Shown here piece after piece: positions 8,025-15,928 of a stretch of 64,000 nucleotides of DNA; positions within the stretch are counted from its first letter, which is position 1, and every line of letters begins with the position of its first letter. The notes beneath the pieces are model-generated. The model saw only the letters and a program-made list of their open reading frames with translations. It did no database searches and was not told the origin of the DNA. The DNA is from Janthinobacterium sp. SUN073. GTDB lineage: Bacteria > Pseudomonadota > Gammaproteobacteria > Burkholderiales > Burkholderiaceae_D. The position numbers and the translations under genes are program-made. The stretch covers positions 560,588 through 624,587 of the forward strand of contig NZ_JAPUBT010000002.1 of assembly GCF_030397665.1 (NCBI RefSeq). The letters are read 5' to 3'.

Positions 8025-8591
8025 CTAACAATCGAGCACGACGATGTGCCCGCCCTCGCGGCGCCAGCGGCCAGCGTCCCCTCCCGGAGTTTGCGCCGCC
8101 TGCCTGAGCAAGCCTGGCGCCACGCTGCGCGCCACCTGCAGCAGGGCAGTTTCCACCCGCGCCCCGGGGGCGCGCGCGTCCATGCCGCCGTCCTGCGCCA
8201 GTTCCGTATTGACGGCATCGATCAGATGCACGACCTGGCGCGCCAGTTCGAATTCCTTGTCTTCCGGGCTCAATCCTTCCAATTCCATGCCGAAGATGCC
8301 CGCGGCGCGCCGCTTGAGCGCCTGCGGCGAACCGCCATGCAGGGGCAGCAAGGGCGCCACCACCTTGCCCAGCAGCTTGCGCAGCGGCCCTTCCAGCGGC
8401 GTGCCGCGCACTTGCCGGCCCGCCACAGTGGCGCCCAGCTGGCGCATCAGGAAAGCATCGAACTGGGCAGGCCCCTGCAATTCCAGCAAGTGCGCCGCCA
8501 GGGCCAGCTCATCTTCCTGCTGCAGGGGCGGCATAGCCGGCGCGTCAGGCAACTCCATTTCGGGACGATAGGCAAGCAGGCGGCTGGTCAT
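8025..8591 (-). CDS. uncharacterised acidic/glycine-zipper family protein C (188 aa)
   Basis: First gene of the operon and the most divergent paralog. The ATG at 8591 (MTSRLLAYRPEMELP) has a GGAG site; an upstream in-frame extension to 8693 lacks one. It keeps the acidic helix (DELALAAHLLEL), the FELARQV helix after LEGLSPEDKEFE, the APGLLRQA segment and the C-terminus GRWRREGGHIVVLDC. The glycine zipper of A and B is largely lost (PLRKLLGKVVAPLLPLHGG). This shows that the acidic helix and the C-terminal GRWxRxG motif are the conserved parts of the family in this window. It is separated from protein B by 75 bp. Confidence 0.75.
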   Translation of the reverse strand: MTSRLLAYRPEMELPDAPAMPPLQQEDELALAAHLLELQGPAQFDAFLMRQLGATVAGRQVRGTPLEGPLRKLLGKVVAPLLPLHGGSPQALKRRAAGIFGMELEGLSPEDKEFELARQVVHLIDAVNTELAQDGGMDARAPGARVETALLQVARSVAPGLLRQAAQTPGGDAGRWRREGGHIVVLDC

Positions 8592-8883
8592 GGCAGGCTC
8601 CGGTGAAAGACAGGCGTATGGCCCATGCCTCCCTGACGCAAGGGTCATGCCAGCCATGCGGGGAAAGGACGCGGGGGAAGAACGGCATGGCACGGCGAAC
8701 GGTGTTTCGCCGATAGCGTAAAAACCATCGTTTCCGGCGAAGCGGGTTTCGTTATCGTGAGGAGCTTTCGAACAGGCTGGACTGGCAGGAATGATGACGT
8801 CGCCTATGCCCCCGGCACCACGCCAGGCGCACGCGCTCGCCTGACCTAGTGGTTCGGCGTGGCCTGGGTTTCATGACAGTCAC
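8592..8883. promoter_or_regulatory. upstream region of the 8.6-1.1 kb cluster with GGCGAA inverted repeat
   Basis: About 290 bp without a gene, upstream of protein C. It holds an exact 7-bp inverted repeat, CGGCGAA at 8693-8699 and TTCGCCG at 8706-8712 with a 6-base spacer, and a further GGCGAA near 8737. This could be an operator for the cluster, but no promoter hexamers are clear enough to call. The rest shows no further structure I can support. Confidence 0.35.
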
Positions 8884-9174
8884 TTAACCGATCACGGCGA
8901 TGCTCAGGGTGACGACATGGCCCGGCGTGGCATAGCTGATCTGTGCCAGCTTGCGCACGCTGGCCGCGTAGGATTCGTTCAAGGTCGCCATCGGGAAGGT
9001 TTACTGCGACGTCTTGAGGCGGTTCGCACCGCTGGCCGCCTTGTCCAGGCTGGGATACACCTCGACATGCACGTGCGGCATGCGCCCCGCGTAGCAGCCG
9101 GCAAAGATCGTCGTAAAACCGAGATTTAGCGTGACGGCGCTGCCGGACGTACCCGTGCTGGCAGCCCCGCCTGC
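8884..9174 (-). pseudogene. intradiol ring-cleavage dioxygenase-like remnant
   Basis: Reading the minus strand gives FTTIFAGCYAGRMPHVHVEV, then YPSLDKAASGANRLKTSQ, an in-frame TAA, and in the same frame ESYAASVRKLAQISYATPGH and VVTLSIAVIG before a second stop. The PHxHxEVYPS core and the later SVRxLAQxSxAT segment are the familiar C-terminal half of bacterial intradiol-dioxygenase-like proteins. The internal stop, the missing N-terminal half and a shortened end indicate a decayed copy. It sits between the cluster promoter region and the small ORF at 9197. Confidence 0.6.
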
Positions 9175-9196
9175 CGCCGCTCGGCCGCCTGCAGCA

Positions 9197-9367
9197 TCAT
9201 TTCGAGGCCGGATGCCAGACCGTGATCATGTAATTCCACACATACTCCAACAAATGGGGCAAGCCCGCCAAGGCGGGACTCAGGCTGGCGCACAGGTACA
9301 GCGCCTGTGTCGCATGGCGCGAAAACGCCTGCAAGCTGCGCTCCGGACGCGGGGCTTGGATGCGCAT
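9197..9367 (-). CDS. possible small hypothetical protein (56 aa)
   Basis: A 57-codon frame starting MRIQAPRPERSLQAF and ending YMITVWHPASK. The ATG at 9367 is preceded by GGGAGAGGCAGC, a plausible ribosome site, and lies 30 bp after the Spy-like gene on the same strand, so it could be co-transcribed with it. There is no recognisable domain; the middle is mildly hydrophobic (ALYLCASLSPALAGLP). It may equally be the edge of decayed DNA, since the dioxygenase remnant follows. Confidence 0.3.
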   Translation of the reverse strand: MRIQAPRPERSLQAFSRHATQALYLCASLSPALAGLPHLLEYVWNYMITVWHPASK

Positions 9368-9397
9368 GCTGCCTCTCCCTGTGCTCGCGCCTGCCGC

Positions 9398-9886
9398 TTA
9401 CCGCGGGCGCTGGGAACCGGGCAAGCCCTGGCGCCTGTCACGCCGCTGCTGCGCCTGCTTTCGCTGTTCCGGCGTCAGCACGGCCAGCAATTGCTGCTCC
9501 AGCCGCGCATGCAGCAAGCTGATCTGCGCCATGGCTTGCGCCGCCGTGTTCGCCAGCGCGCTGGCCTTCGCATCGTCGTAGGCACTGGACCCGGCCAGGG
9601 CGCGCAGTTGCGCATGTGCCTTGAAAGCGATCTTTTTCTGTTCGCGCAGCAGGGGCGCCTGGGCGTAGGTGGCGGCGAAGACCTTGTCCAGCTGCGCTTC
9701 GCTCAACTCGATGCCGCGCAGGAAGGGCGGCAAGCGTCCGGAACCATGGCCCAGGCTGGGCGGTGGCCCCGGCATGGCGCGCGCTAGCGGGCCGTCCGCC
9801 GCAGATTCTTGCTGGGCCAGCGCCAGCAGTGGCATGCTGCTGGCGGACAGCAGCAACAAGGATACGGCGATACTCAGGTATTTCAT
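9398..9886 (-). CDS. Spy/CpxP-like periplasmic protein (162 aa)
   Basis: An N-terminal signal peptide (MKYLSIAVSLLLLSASSMPLLALAQ) is followed by a Pro/Gly-rich stretch and an all-helical region ending LTPEQRKQAQQRRDRR, which carries the LTxxQ motif of Spy/CpxP envelope-stress chaperones. Helical parts around ELSEAQLDKVFAATY and ARLEQQLLAVL fit that fold. Family members bind misfolded periplasmic proteins or damp the Cpx sensor. It is divergently transcribed from a CpxRA-like pair, with GTAAA-N5-GTAAA boxes in the shared intergenic region, so it is probably a direct target and possibly a feedback partner of that system. Confidence 0.85.
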   Translation of the reverse strand: MKYLSIAVSLLLLSASSMPLLALAQQESAADGPLARAMPGPPPSLGHGSGRLPPFLRGIELSEAQLDKVFAATYAQAPLLREQKKIAFKAHAQLRALAGSSAYDDAKASALANTAAQAMAQISLLHARLEQQLLAVLTPEQRKQAQQRRDRRQGLPGSQRPR

Positions 9887-9955
9887 CGGGCTTTCCTTTC
9901 GTGGCGATCAGCCCTGATTGTCGGCGTCTGGCGTGTAAAGCAACGTTAGGGCGGC

Positions 9956-10014
9956 GTAAAAGCGTGTAAAGGAAGCTGCGCAAATGTAAGCAGACGTATG
10001 TAAAAGCGGGTAAA
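9956..10014 (+). promoter_or_regulatory. two CpxR-like boxes, GTAAA-N5-GTAAA
   Basis: GTAAA-AGCGT-GTAAA at 9956-9970 and GTAAA-AGCGG-GTAAA at 10000-10014, with weaker copies between them (GTAAG 9986-9990, GTATG 9996-10000) and a lone GTAAA at 9935. The direct repeat with 5-base spacing matches the known E. coli CpxR consensus. The sites lie between the Spy-like gene (start 9886) and the response regulator (start 10080), so they could serve both and give autoregulation. Confidence 0.8.
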
Positions 10015-10079
10015 ACGGCGCTGAACCGCCCCTGTTGACTGCTATCATCGGGCGATATTCACCCGAAAAAAGCACAGGC

Positions 10080-10769
10080 ATGAGCAAGGTTTTGTTAATC
10101 GATGACGACGTGGAACTGGTCGGCATGTTCCAGGAATACCTGACGCAGGAAGGTTTTGACACCCGCGCCGTGCATGACGGCGAAAGCGGCGCGGCCGAAG
10201 CGCTGACGGGCCTGTACGCCATCGCCGTCCTCGACGTCATGATGCCGCGCATGAATGGCCTGGAAACCCTGCGCCGCATCCGCGCCGGCAGCAACCTGCC
10301 CATCCTGATGCTGACGGCGCGCGGCGATGACACCGACCGCATCGTCGGCCTGGAGCTGGGCGCCGACGATTACGTCACCAAACCGTGCACGCCGCGCGAG
10401 CTGACGGCGCGCATCCGCGCCATCCTGCGCCGTTCGCAAGCGGCGCCGCACGACACGTCGGGCCTGGCGCCACTGGCCGTGGGGCAACTGACGATGTGGC
10501 CGGAACAGCGCCGCGTTGCCTGGGCCGGCGCGCATCTGGAGCTGACGAGCACGGAATTCAACCTGCTGGAAGTGCTGGTGCGCCATGCGGGCAAGCCCGT
10601 GAGCAAGAATCAATTGTCGGAACTGGGCCTGGGCCGGCCCATGGCGCGCTTCGACCGCAATATCGACGTGCACTTGAGCAGCCTGCGCCGCAAGCTGGGC
10701 AGCCTGGCCGACGGCCGCTCCTGCCTGCAGACCGTCTACCGTCTCGGCTACCAGCTGATCAAGGAGTAA
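10080..10769 (+). CDS. OmpR-family response regulator, CpxR-like (229 aa)
   Basis: Start chosen at the ATG at 10080, giving MSKVLLIDDDVELVGMF; a longer frame upstream runs through the promoter region. The receiver domain (residues 1-115) has the acidic pair in IDDD, the phospho-acceptor Asp in AVLDVMMPRM and the Lys in YVTKPC. The C-terminal half is an OmpR-type winged helix (LTSTEFNLLEVLVRHAG, FDRNIDVHLSSLRRKLG, TVYRLGYQL). It is followed after 2 bp by the kinase gene. The LTSTEFNLLE recognition-domain sequence, the neighbouring Spy-like gene and the GTAAA boxes point to a CpxR-type envelope-stress regulator; ortholog status was not tested by search. Confidence 0.92.
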   Translation: MSKVLLIDDDVELVGMFQEYLTQEGFDTRAVHDGESGAAEALTGLYAIAVLDVMMPRMNGLETLRRIRAGSNLPILMLTARGDDTDRIVGLELGADDYVTKPCTPRELTARIRAILRRSQAAPHDTSGLAPLAVGQLTMWPEQRRVAWAGAHLELTSTEFNLLEVLVRHAGKPVSKNQLSELGLGRPMARFDRNIDVHLSSLRRKLGSLADGRSCLQTVYRLGYQLIKE

Positions 10770-10771
10770 GC

Positions 10772-12262
10772 GTGGGCCGTCTGTTCTGGAAGTTTTTTCT
10801 GTGCATCATGCTGGCGCAAGTGACGGCCACCATCGGCATCGGCGGCACCTTCTGGCTGAAAAACCGGGCGGCCCAGCAGGAGCGGGCCCTCGACATCGAT
10901 ACCAGCCCGCCCGCGCAAATGATCATCGAGGCCGCCAGCGCCACCGTGGAAGCGGGCGGCAGCCAGGCCTTGCGGCAATTCCTGGGCAAGCTCGAACGCA
11001 TGCGCGTGTTTGCCGTCGATGCCAAAGGGCAAGAACTGATGGGTCGCACGGTGCATCCCGCCATGCTGGCCAAGGCGCGCGCCATGCTGGAGCAAAGCCA
11101 GCCCCATCCCGTTGTGCGTACAGTCACCGGCAGCGACGGCCAGCGCTATCTGCTGTTCCTGCCCTCGTCCGAACGCTTCCGCAATGCCGAGGCGGGCGCC
11201 GCGCGCGACACGCTCAACGCCGTCGCCATGAGCGGCCCGCGCGCCATGGGACCCGCTCCACGGCCCCACGAAGCGGGCGCCCCGCCGCCACGCGGCGAAT
11301 TCGGCCGCGGCATGCCGCCGGGCTCCCGCATGGACAGCCCCTACCGCACCTTCATTCCCCTGGCCGCCGCCATCGCCGCCAGCCTGCTGTTCTCATTCTT
11401 GCTGGCCTGGTATTTTGCGCGTCCCATCCGCGACCTGCGGCAAGCGTTCGAGGCCGCCTCGCACGGCGACCTGGCACCGCGTTTTCACGCCAGCGGCAAG
11501 CGCGGCGATGAATTGACGGACCTGGGCCGCGATTTCGACCGCATGACGGGCCGTTTACGCAATCTCATGGAAAGCCAGACGCGCTTGCTGCATGACGTCT
11601 CGCACGAACTGCGCTCGCCGCTGGCGCGCTTGCAAGCGGCCATCGGCCTGGCGCACCAGCAGCCGGACAAGATAGACGCCTCGCTGCAGCGCATCGAACG
11701 CGAAAGCGAACGCATGGATAAGCTGATCGGCGAACTGCTGACCCTGTCGCGGCTGGAAGCGGGCGCCACTTCTCCCCTCAGCGAAGACATCGACATCGCC
11801 GAGCTGTTGCACGACATTATGGAAGACGCCCGCTACGAAGCGAAGGCGCGCCAGGTGGGCATCGCCCTGGCGGGCGACGCAGCCATTGCCGACGCCGCTG
11901 TCACGGGCCGGCCGGAACTGCTGGCGCGCGCCGTGGAAAACGTGGTGCGCAATGCCGTCAAGCACAGCCCCGACGGCGGCACGGTGGAAGTGAATTTGTC
12001 GCGCTTGCATGACGGCAAGCAGGATCTGCTGCGCATTGCGGTGCTGGACCGGGGCCCCGGCGTGGCCAGCGCCGACCTGGCCCGCATTTTTGAACCGTTC
12101 TTCCGCGCCAGCCATACCCAGCACAACACGGACGGCCATGGCCTGGGCCTGGCCATCGCCCAGCACGTCATCAGCGCCCATGGGGGCCGCATCGGGGCCA
12201 GCTTGCGCAGTGGTGGCGGGCTGTGCGTGGAAATGCTGCTGCCCGTCAACACGCCAGGCTGA
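10772..12262 (+). CDS. sensor histidine kinase, CpxA-like (496 aa)
   Basis: A GTG start at 10772 with AAGGAG overlapping the end of the regulator gene. Two membrane helices (LFWKFFLCIMLAQVTATIGI, and FIPLAAAIAASLLFSFLLAW near residue 200) flank a periplasmic sensor domain of about 170 residues ending in a Gly/Pro/Arg-rich linker. HAMP follows (ARPIRDLRQAFEAASHGDL), then the H-box LLHDVSHELRSPLARLQ, N-box NVVRNAVKHSP, G1 DRGPGV and G2 GHGLGLAIAQH. It should phosphorylate the adjacent regulator in response to an envelope signal. All kinase boxes look intact. Confidence 0.92.
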   Translation: MGRLFWKFFLCIMLAQVTATIGIGGTFWLKNRAAQQERALDIDTSPPAQMIIEAASATVEAGGSQALRQFLGKLERMRVFAVDAKGQELMGRTVHPAMLAKARAMLEQSQPHPVVRTVTGSDGQRYLLFLPSSERFRNAEAGAARDTLNAVAMSGPRAMGPAPRPHEAGAPPPRGEFGRGMPPGSRMDSPYRTFIPLAAAIAASLLFSFLLAWYFARPIRDLRQAFEAASHGDLAPRFHASGKRGDELTDLGRDFDRMTGRLRNLMESQTRLLHDVSHELRSPLARLQAAIGLAHQQPDKIDASLQRIERESERMDKLIGELLTLSRLEAGATSPLSEDIDIAELLHDIMEDARYEAKARQVGIALAGDAAIADAAVTGRPELLARAVENVVRNAVKHSPDGGTVEVNLSRLHDGKQDLLRIAVLDRGPGVASADLARIFEPFFRASHTQHNTDGHGLGLAIAQHVISAHGGRIGASLRSGGGLCVEMLLPVNTPG

Positions 12263-12291
12263 GCTGGCAGCGAGTACTGCCCGAAACTTGC

Positions 12292-12627
12292 TTACGCCTG
12301 GGTATCGATGATGCTGCCCAGGGTCGACGAGGCCGACTTGCCCGGGCTCGTCGCCGTATCGGCGCTGCTGGCCGTCTGGGGAGCTTGCTGCGCCTGCGCA
12401 GCGGCCGCTTGCAGTTGCGCAATTTGCGCCTGCAAGGCCTGGATTTGCTGTGCCAGCTGCTGCTGCAGCTTTTGCGACGCCTCCGTCTGCGTGCCCTTCT
12501 GCGATTCCGTCAATTCTTTTTGCGCCGCCGTGATCTGCTTTTGCAGCGCCGCGATCTGCGAACTGCTGCCCGAACTGGCACTACTGGCCGCGCTGACTGC
12601 GCCGCCTGAACCGATTGCCGCTACCAT
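12292..12627 (-). CDS. FlxA-like coiled-coil protein (111 aa)
   Basis: A short Ser/Gly/Ala-rich start is followed by a Gln/Ala-rich coiled coil (QIAALQKQITAAQKELTESQ, LQQQLAQQIQALQAQIAQLQ) and a disordered Ala/Ser/Thr tail. This matches the FlxA-like family, which is small, coiled-coil and poorly understood. There is no signal peptide. The ATG at 12627 has an AGGAGG site. A CpxR-like box lies about 70 bp upstream, so it probably belongs to the regulon of the adjacent two-component system, with which it is convergent. Confidence 0.75.
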   Translation of the reverse strand: MVAAIGSGGAVSAASSASSGSSSQIAALQKQITAAQKELTESQKGTQTEASQKLQQQLAQQIQALQAQIAQLQAAAAQAQQAPQTASSADTATSPGKSASSTLGSIIDTQA

Positions 12628-12695
12628 GATGCCTCCTCAGTGTTTCAATACCAAGGTTAACGGCAAGCATGGGGCGCGGATGTAGGGCGGCAGGT

Positions 12696-12710
12696 GTAAA
12701 GGCAGGTAAA
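12696..12710 (+). promoter_or_regulatory. CpxR-like box upstream of the FlxA-like gene
   Basis: GTAAA-GGCAG-GTAAA, the same direct repeat with 5-base spacing as the two boxes near 10 kb. It lies 69 bp upstream of the FlxA-like start (12627) and just upstream of the end of dcd. Confidence 0.65.
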
Positions 12711-12748
12711 GACAGGGAGAGGCGGCTGGCGCCCCGCCCTTCCGGCGA

Positions 12749-13318
12749 TCAGGTCTTCGGCAAGGTCACGCCCACCTGGCCCTGGTATTTGCCGCCACGG
12801 TCCTTGTACGATGTTTCGCACACTTCATCGGACTCGAAGAACAACACTTGCGCCACGCCTTCGTTGGCGTAGATTTTCGCCGGCAACGGTGTCGTGTTGG
12901 AAAACTCCAGGGTCACGAAACCTTCCCATTCCGGTTCGAACGGGGTGACGTTGACGATGATGCCGCAACGGGCATAGGTGCTCTTGCCCAGGCAAATCGT
13001 CAATACGTTGCGGGGAATGCGGAAATACTCGACCGTACGGGCCAGCGCGAACGAATTCGGCGGGATGATGCAATAACCCTTGCCAGACACATCGACGAAG
13101 TTATTCGCGTCAAAATCCTTCGGGTCGACGATGGTGGTGTTGATGTTGGTAAACAACTTGAACTCGTCGGCGCAGCGGATGTCATAGCCATAGCTGGAGG
13201 TGCCATAGGAAACGATGCGGTTGCCGTCGCGTTCCTTGACCTGGCCCGGTTCGAACGGCTCGATCATGCCCGTTGATTCGGCCATGCGGCGTATCCATTT
13301 ATCGCTTTTAATCGTCAT
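12749..13318 (-). CDS. dcd: dCTP deaminase
   Basis: The 189-aa protein has the full length and motifs of bacterial Dcd: [36 protein letters not shown], the catalytic region [20 protein letters not shown] with the active-site Glu in [20 protein letters not shown], and QVLFFESDE. It deaminates dCTP to dUTP, supplying dUMP for thymidylate synthesis. Nothing appears unusual. Whether it also hydrolyses dUTP (bifunctional form) cannot be told by eye. It is transcribed alone, 122 bp upstream of the FlxA-like gene. Confidence 0.97.
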   Translation of the reverse strand: MTIKSDKWIRRMAESTGMIEPFEPGQVKERDGNRIVSYGTSSYGYDIRCADEFKLFTNINTTIVDPKDFDANNFVDVSGKGYCIIPPNSFALARTVEYFRIPRNVLTICLGKSTYARCGIIVNVTPFEPEWEGFVTLEFSNTTPLPAKIYANEGVAQVLFFESDEVCETSYKDRGGKYQGQVGVTLPKT

Positions 13319-13451
13319 CGCAGGGGTATCTTTCTAGAATATCGGAATGGCGGGGGCCGCACGCCTGCTGCAGGCACGGCCCGAATGGCAGGATTTTACG
13401 CGAAAATCCGCCACTGTTGGCCCTTGCAAGATGAAAATCGTTGGTCTCAGG

Positions 13452-14252
13452 CTACTGTTTCGCCAGCAAGGAAGTGATCATCTCGCGCACGACTTGCGCC
13501 GTCAGTTCAGGGTTTTCCATGGGAAACAGATGGCCACCCGGCACCTGGCGGAAAAACTTGCCGACCAGCTTGCGCGTGGCCTTCAAGCCCGCCTGCCGGC
13601 ATTCCACCGATTCCGTGCCGCCGATAAAGCCGATGGGCACCGGCAAACCATCCTTGACGAGGCCGCCGATATGGTGCGGCAAGCTGCGATAAACATCCGT
13701 TTCCACTTCGCGCGTAAAGCGCAGCTGCACTCCGTCCGGATGGGGGACCAGGCCGCTGTCTATGTAGTCGCGCAACACTTGCGGCGCCCACATGGCGAAC
13801 ATGTCCTTGGCGGCAAAGTGTGCATACGCGGCTTGCGCGTCGGGCCACAGCTTGCGCCGCCGGGCGGAAAACCGCGACGGAGAAAACCGCTCGCCCAGCG
13901 CCGTGTTGCGCGCCAAGCGCACCAGCAAGGCGCGCCAGCCCGCCACCACGGGCGAATCGAGCAAGACCACGCAGCGCACGAGATCCGGCCGCTGCTTGGC
14001 CACCATCACGCTGAGCATGCCGCCCAGCGAATGGCCGACGAGGATCACGGGCGCGCTGTAGCGGCGCTCGAGGTCGTCGATATACTCGCGCACCAGCTCG
14101 GGCCAGCCCGTGCTGACGGGATAATCCGGGTCGTGCGCGTGCATGTCGAGCGCCTGCACGCTGTAATGCTGGCCCAGCAAGCCGAACAGCTTGCGGTAGG
14201 TGCCGGCAGGATAACTGTTGGCGTGGGCAAAGTGCAGTTGCGGGAGTGTCAT
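13452..14252 (-). CDS. alpha/beta-fold hydrolase (266 aa)
   Basis: The nucleophile elbow GHSLGG (within PVILVGHSLGGMLSVMVA) supplies the Ser. The C-terminal GGHLFPMENPE supplies the His, and an acid is likely in the strand before it. The N-terminus FAHANSYPAGTYRKLFGLL is the typical oxyanion region of esterase-like members. The substrate is unknown; this type occurs beside many housekeeping genes in beta-proteobacteria. The upstream neighbour on the same strand is the HAD phosphatase, 58 bp away, so they may share a transcript. Confidence 0.85.
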   Translation of the reverse strand: MTLPQLHFAHANSYPAGTYRKLFGLLGQHYSVQALDMHAHDPDYPVSTGWPELVREYIDDLERRYSAPVILVGHSLGGMLSVMVAKQRPDLVRCVVLLDSPVVAGWRALLVRLARNTALGERFSPSRFSARRRKLWPDAQAAYAHFAAKDMFAMWAPQVLRDYIDSGLVPHPDGVQLRFTREVETDVYRSLPHHIGGLVKDGLPVPIGFIGGTESVECRQAGLKATRKLVGKFFRQVPGGHLFPMENPELTAQVVREMITSLLAKQ

Positions 14253-14310
14253 CGTGGGGCTGTGCCGGTGAATGCGATAAACAATTGTAATGGCATGCCG
14301 GCAAGCCGTA

Positions 14311-15006
14311 TCAGAGGAAGGCCTCTAATTGCCCCCGCGCCTGGGCCATGCCGGGCACGAACGAAGCCAGTACCTCGCCCAGCTCGGCGTTTGAATCCAC
14401 CACGCAAAAGGCGTCGTCGAACGCGTGATGACGGTTCATCTGATTGCGCACGACGATGCATTCCAGCCCGGCGGCCCTGGCGGCGCGCAAGCCGCGCGGC
14501 GAGTCTTCCACCGCCACGCAGTCTGCGGCGGCCAGGCCCAGGCGCTGCAGGCCCAGCTGGTAGCCGTCGGGCGCCGGCTTGCTCTCGCCATACATTTCAC
14601 GCGTCAGCACGAAGTCGAAGTGGCGCAACAAGCCCGTGACCGCATGGCTGATCCGGAAATGCTGTGCGTAGGCACTGGTGACCACGCCCATGGCCACGTG
14701 CGGACGCAGCGCCGCCAGCACCGGTGCTATGCCGGGTATGGCCAGCCGGTGCGCCTGGCGCAAGCGTTGCGCAAACAGCACGGTGCGCTCGGCGCGCAAG
14801 CGCTCGACCAGCTCGATGGCGTGGCCCTGCCCCAGCAGCACATGCCAGGCGCCGTAGTTATTGTCCAGGAACCAGTCAAAGAATTGCTTTGGCGTCAGGT
14901 CTATGCCGTAGGGCAAGAGCAAATCGCGGTTGCATTCGTAAAACAGCTGCTCGGTGTCGACCAGCACGCCATCGTTGTCCCACAGCACGCCCCGGATGGT
15001 TTTCAT
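14311..15006 (-). CDS. HAD-superfamily phosphatase, beta-phosphoglucomutase-like (231 aa)
   Basis: HAD motif I is WDNDGVLVDTEQ, with the catalytic Asp pair in DND. A helical cap of subfamily I follows. Motif II is VVTSAYAQHFR, the Lys is in YGESKPAPDGYQLGLQRLGL, and motif IV is CVAVEDSPRGLRAARAAGL. The layout is that of sugar-phosphate phosphatases or beta-phosphoglucomutase-like enzymes; the substrate cannot be predicted. It lies 21 bp downstream of the TSUP permease gene and may be co-transcribed with it. Confidence 0.88.
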   Translation of the reverse strand: MKTIRGVLWDNDGVLVDTEQLFYECNRDLLLPYGIDLTPKQFFDWFLDNNYGAWHVLLGQGHAIELVERLRAERTVLFAQRLRQAHRLAIPGIAPVLAALRPHVAMGVVTSAYAQHFRISHAVTGLLRHFDFVLTREMYGESKPAPDGYQLGLQRLGLAAADCVAVEDSPRGLRAARAAGLECIVVRNQMNRHHAFDDAFCVVDSNAELGEVLASFVPGMAQARGQLEAFL

Positions 15007-15027
15007 GACTAGGCTAGGCTCAAAAAC

Positions 15028-15789
15028 TTACTTGAAGAAGATGTCGTAGGACAATTTCAAGATCAGCAGCACCAGCAGCACGAGGAAGAGAATGCGCACG
15101 AAGGCGGCGCCGCGGCGCACGGCGATCCAGGTACCCGTCAGGGCGCCCAGGATATTGCACACAGCCATCGGTGCGGCCACCGCGTACACCACGTGGCCGG
15201 CGGGAATGAAAAAGGCCAGCGCGGCCACGTTGGTGGCGATATTCACCAGTTTCGAGCAGGCCGAGGCGAGGATGAAATCGAAGCCGAAGACGCGGATGAA
15301 CAGGAAAATCAAAAAGCTGCCCGTGCCCGGCCCGAACAGGCCGTCATAAAAGCCGATGGCGCCGCCGATGACGATGGCGAGGATGCGTTCACGCGGGCCG
15401 ATGGGGCGCGCTTCGCGCGTGCTGCCGAAATCTTTCTTGATGAAGGTGTAGATAGCCATGATGATGATCAACACCAGCACCATGGGGCGCACCACCTGCT
15501 GCGGCACATACGACACGGCGGCGGCGCCGATGAAGGACATGACGAAGGCGCTGGCCACGGCGGGCAGCACCAGCAGCCAGGGAATGTTGACCTTGCCGAC
15601 AAACGAGCGGGCGGCAAACGTGGTGCCGCAGGCGGACGCCAGTTTATTCGTGCCCAGCAAGGATGTCGATGCCATGTTCGGCATCAGGTTGAACAAGGCC
15701 GGCAGCTGTATCAGCCCGCCCCCGCCCACGGCGGCATCGATCAGGCCGGCAAAGAAGGCAAATAAACACAGCAGCGAAATGGTCAGCAT
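15028..15789 (-). CDS. TSUP (TauE/SafE) family permease (253 aa)
   Basis: A polytopic membrane protein with about eight hydrophobic helices. The N-terminal signature LFAFFAGLIDAAVGGGGLI and the internal repeat GFYDGLFGPGTGSFLIFLF are typical of TauE/SafE anion permeases, which move sulfite, sulfonates or related organic anions. The ATG at 15789 is preferred; a TTG three codons upstream is possible, and no strong ribosome site is seen for either. There are no sulfur-metabolism genes nearby, so the substrate is open. Confidence 0.88.
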   Translation of the reverse strand: MLTISLLCLFAFFAGLIDAAVGGGGLIQLPALFNLMPNMASTSLLGTNKLASACGTTFAARSFVGKVNIPWLLVLPAVASAFVMSFIGAAAVSYVPQQVVRPMVLVLIIIMAIYTFIKKDFGSTREARPIGPRERILAIVIGGAIGFYDGLFGPGTGSFLIFLFIRVFGFDFILASACSKLVNIATNVAALAFFIPAGHVVYAVAAPMAVCNILGALTGTWIAVRRGAAFVRILFLVLLVLLILKLSYDIFFK

Positions 15790-15928
15790 GATAGGCAATG
15801 AGAATGGGCGACAGCGGCAGTATAGGCGCCGTGGATTTTTCCGGATGCAACTTCATATTGCGGAAACCGCAATCAGGCGTAACGCTTGACGGAATGCGCC
15901 AGGAGGCCTGACTACTGCTGACTGGTTA

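Noticed and set aside
13393..13411. GGATTTT-ACGCG-AAAATCC hairpin upstream of dcd
   Set aside because: Stem is only 7 bp, no T-run in either direction and no known operator pattern.
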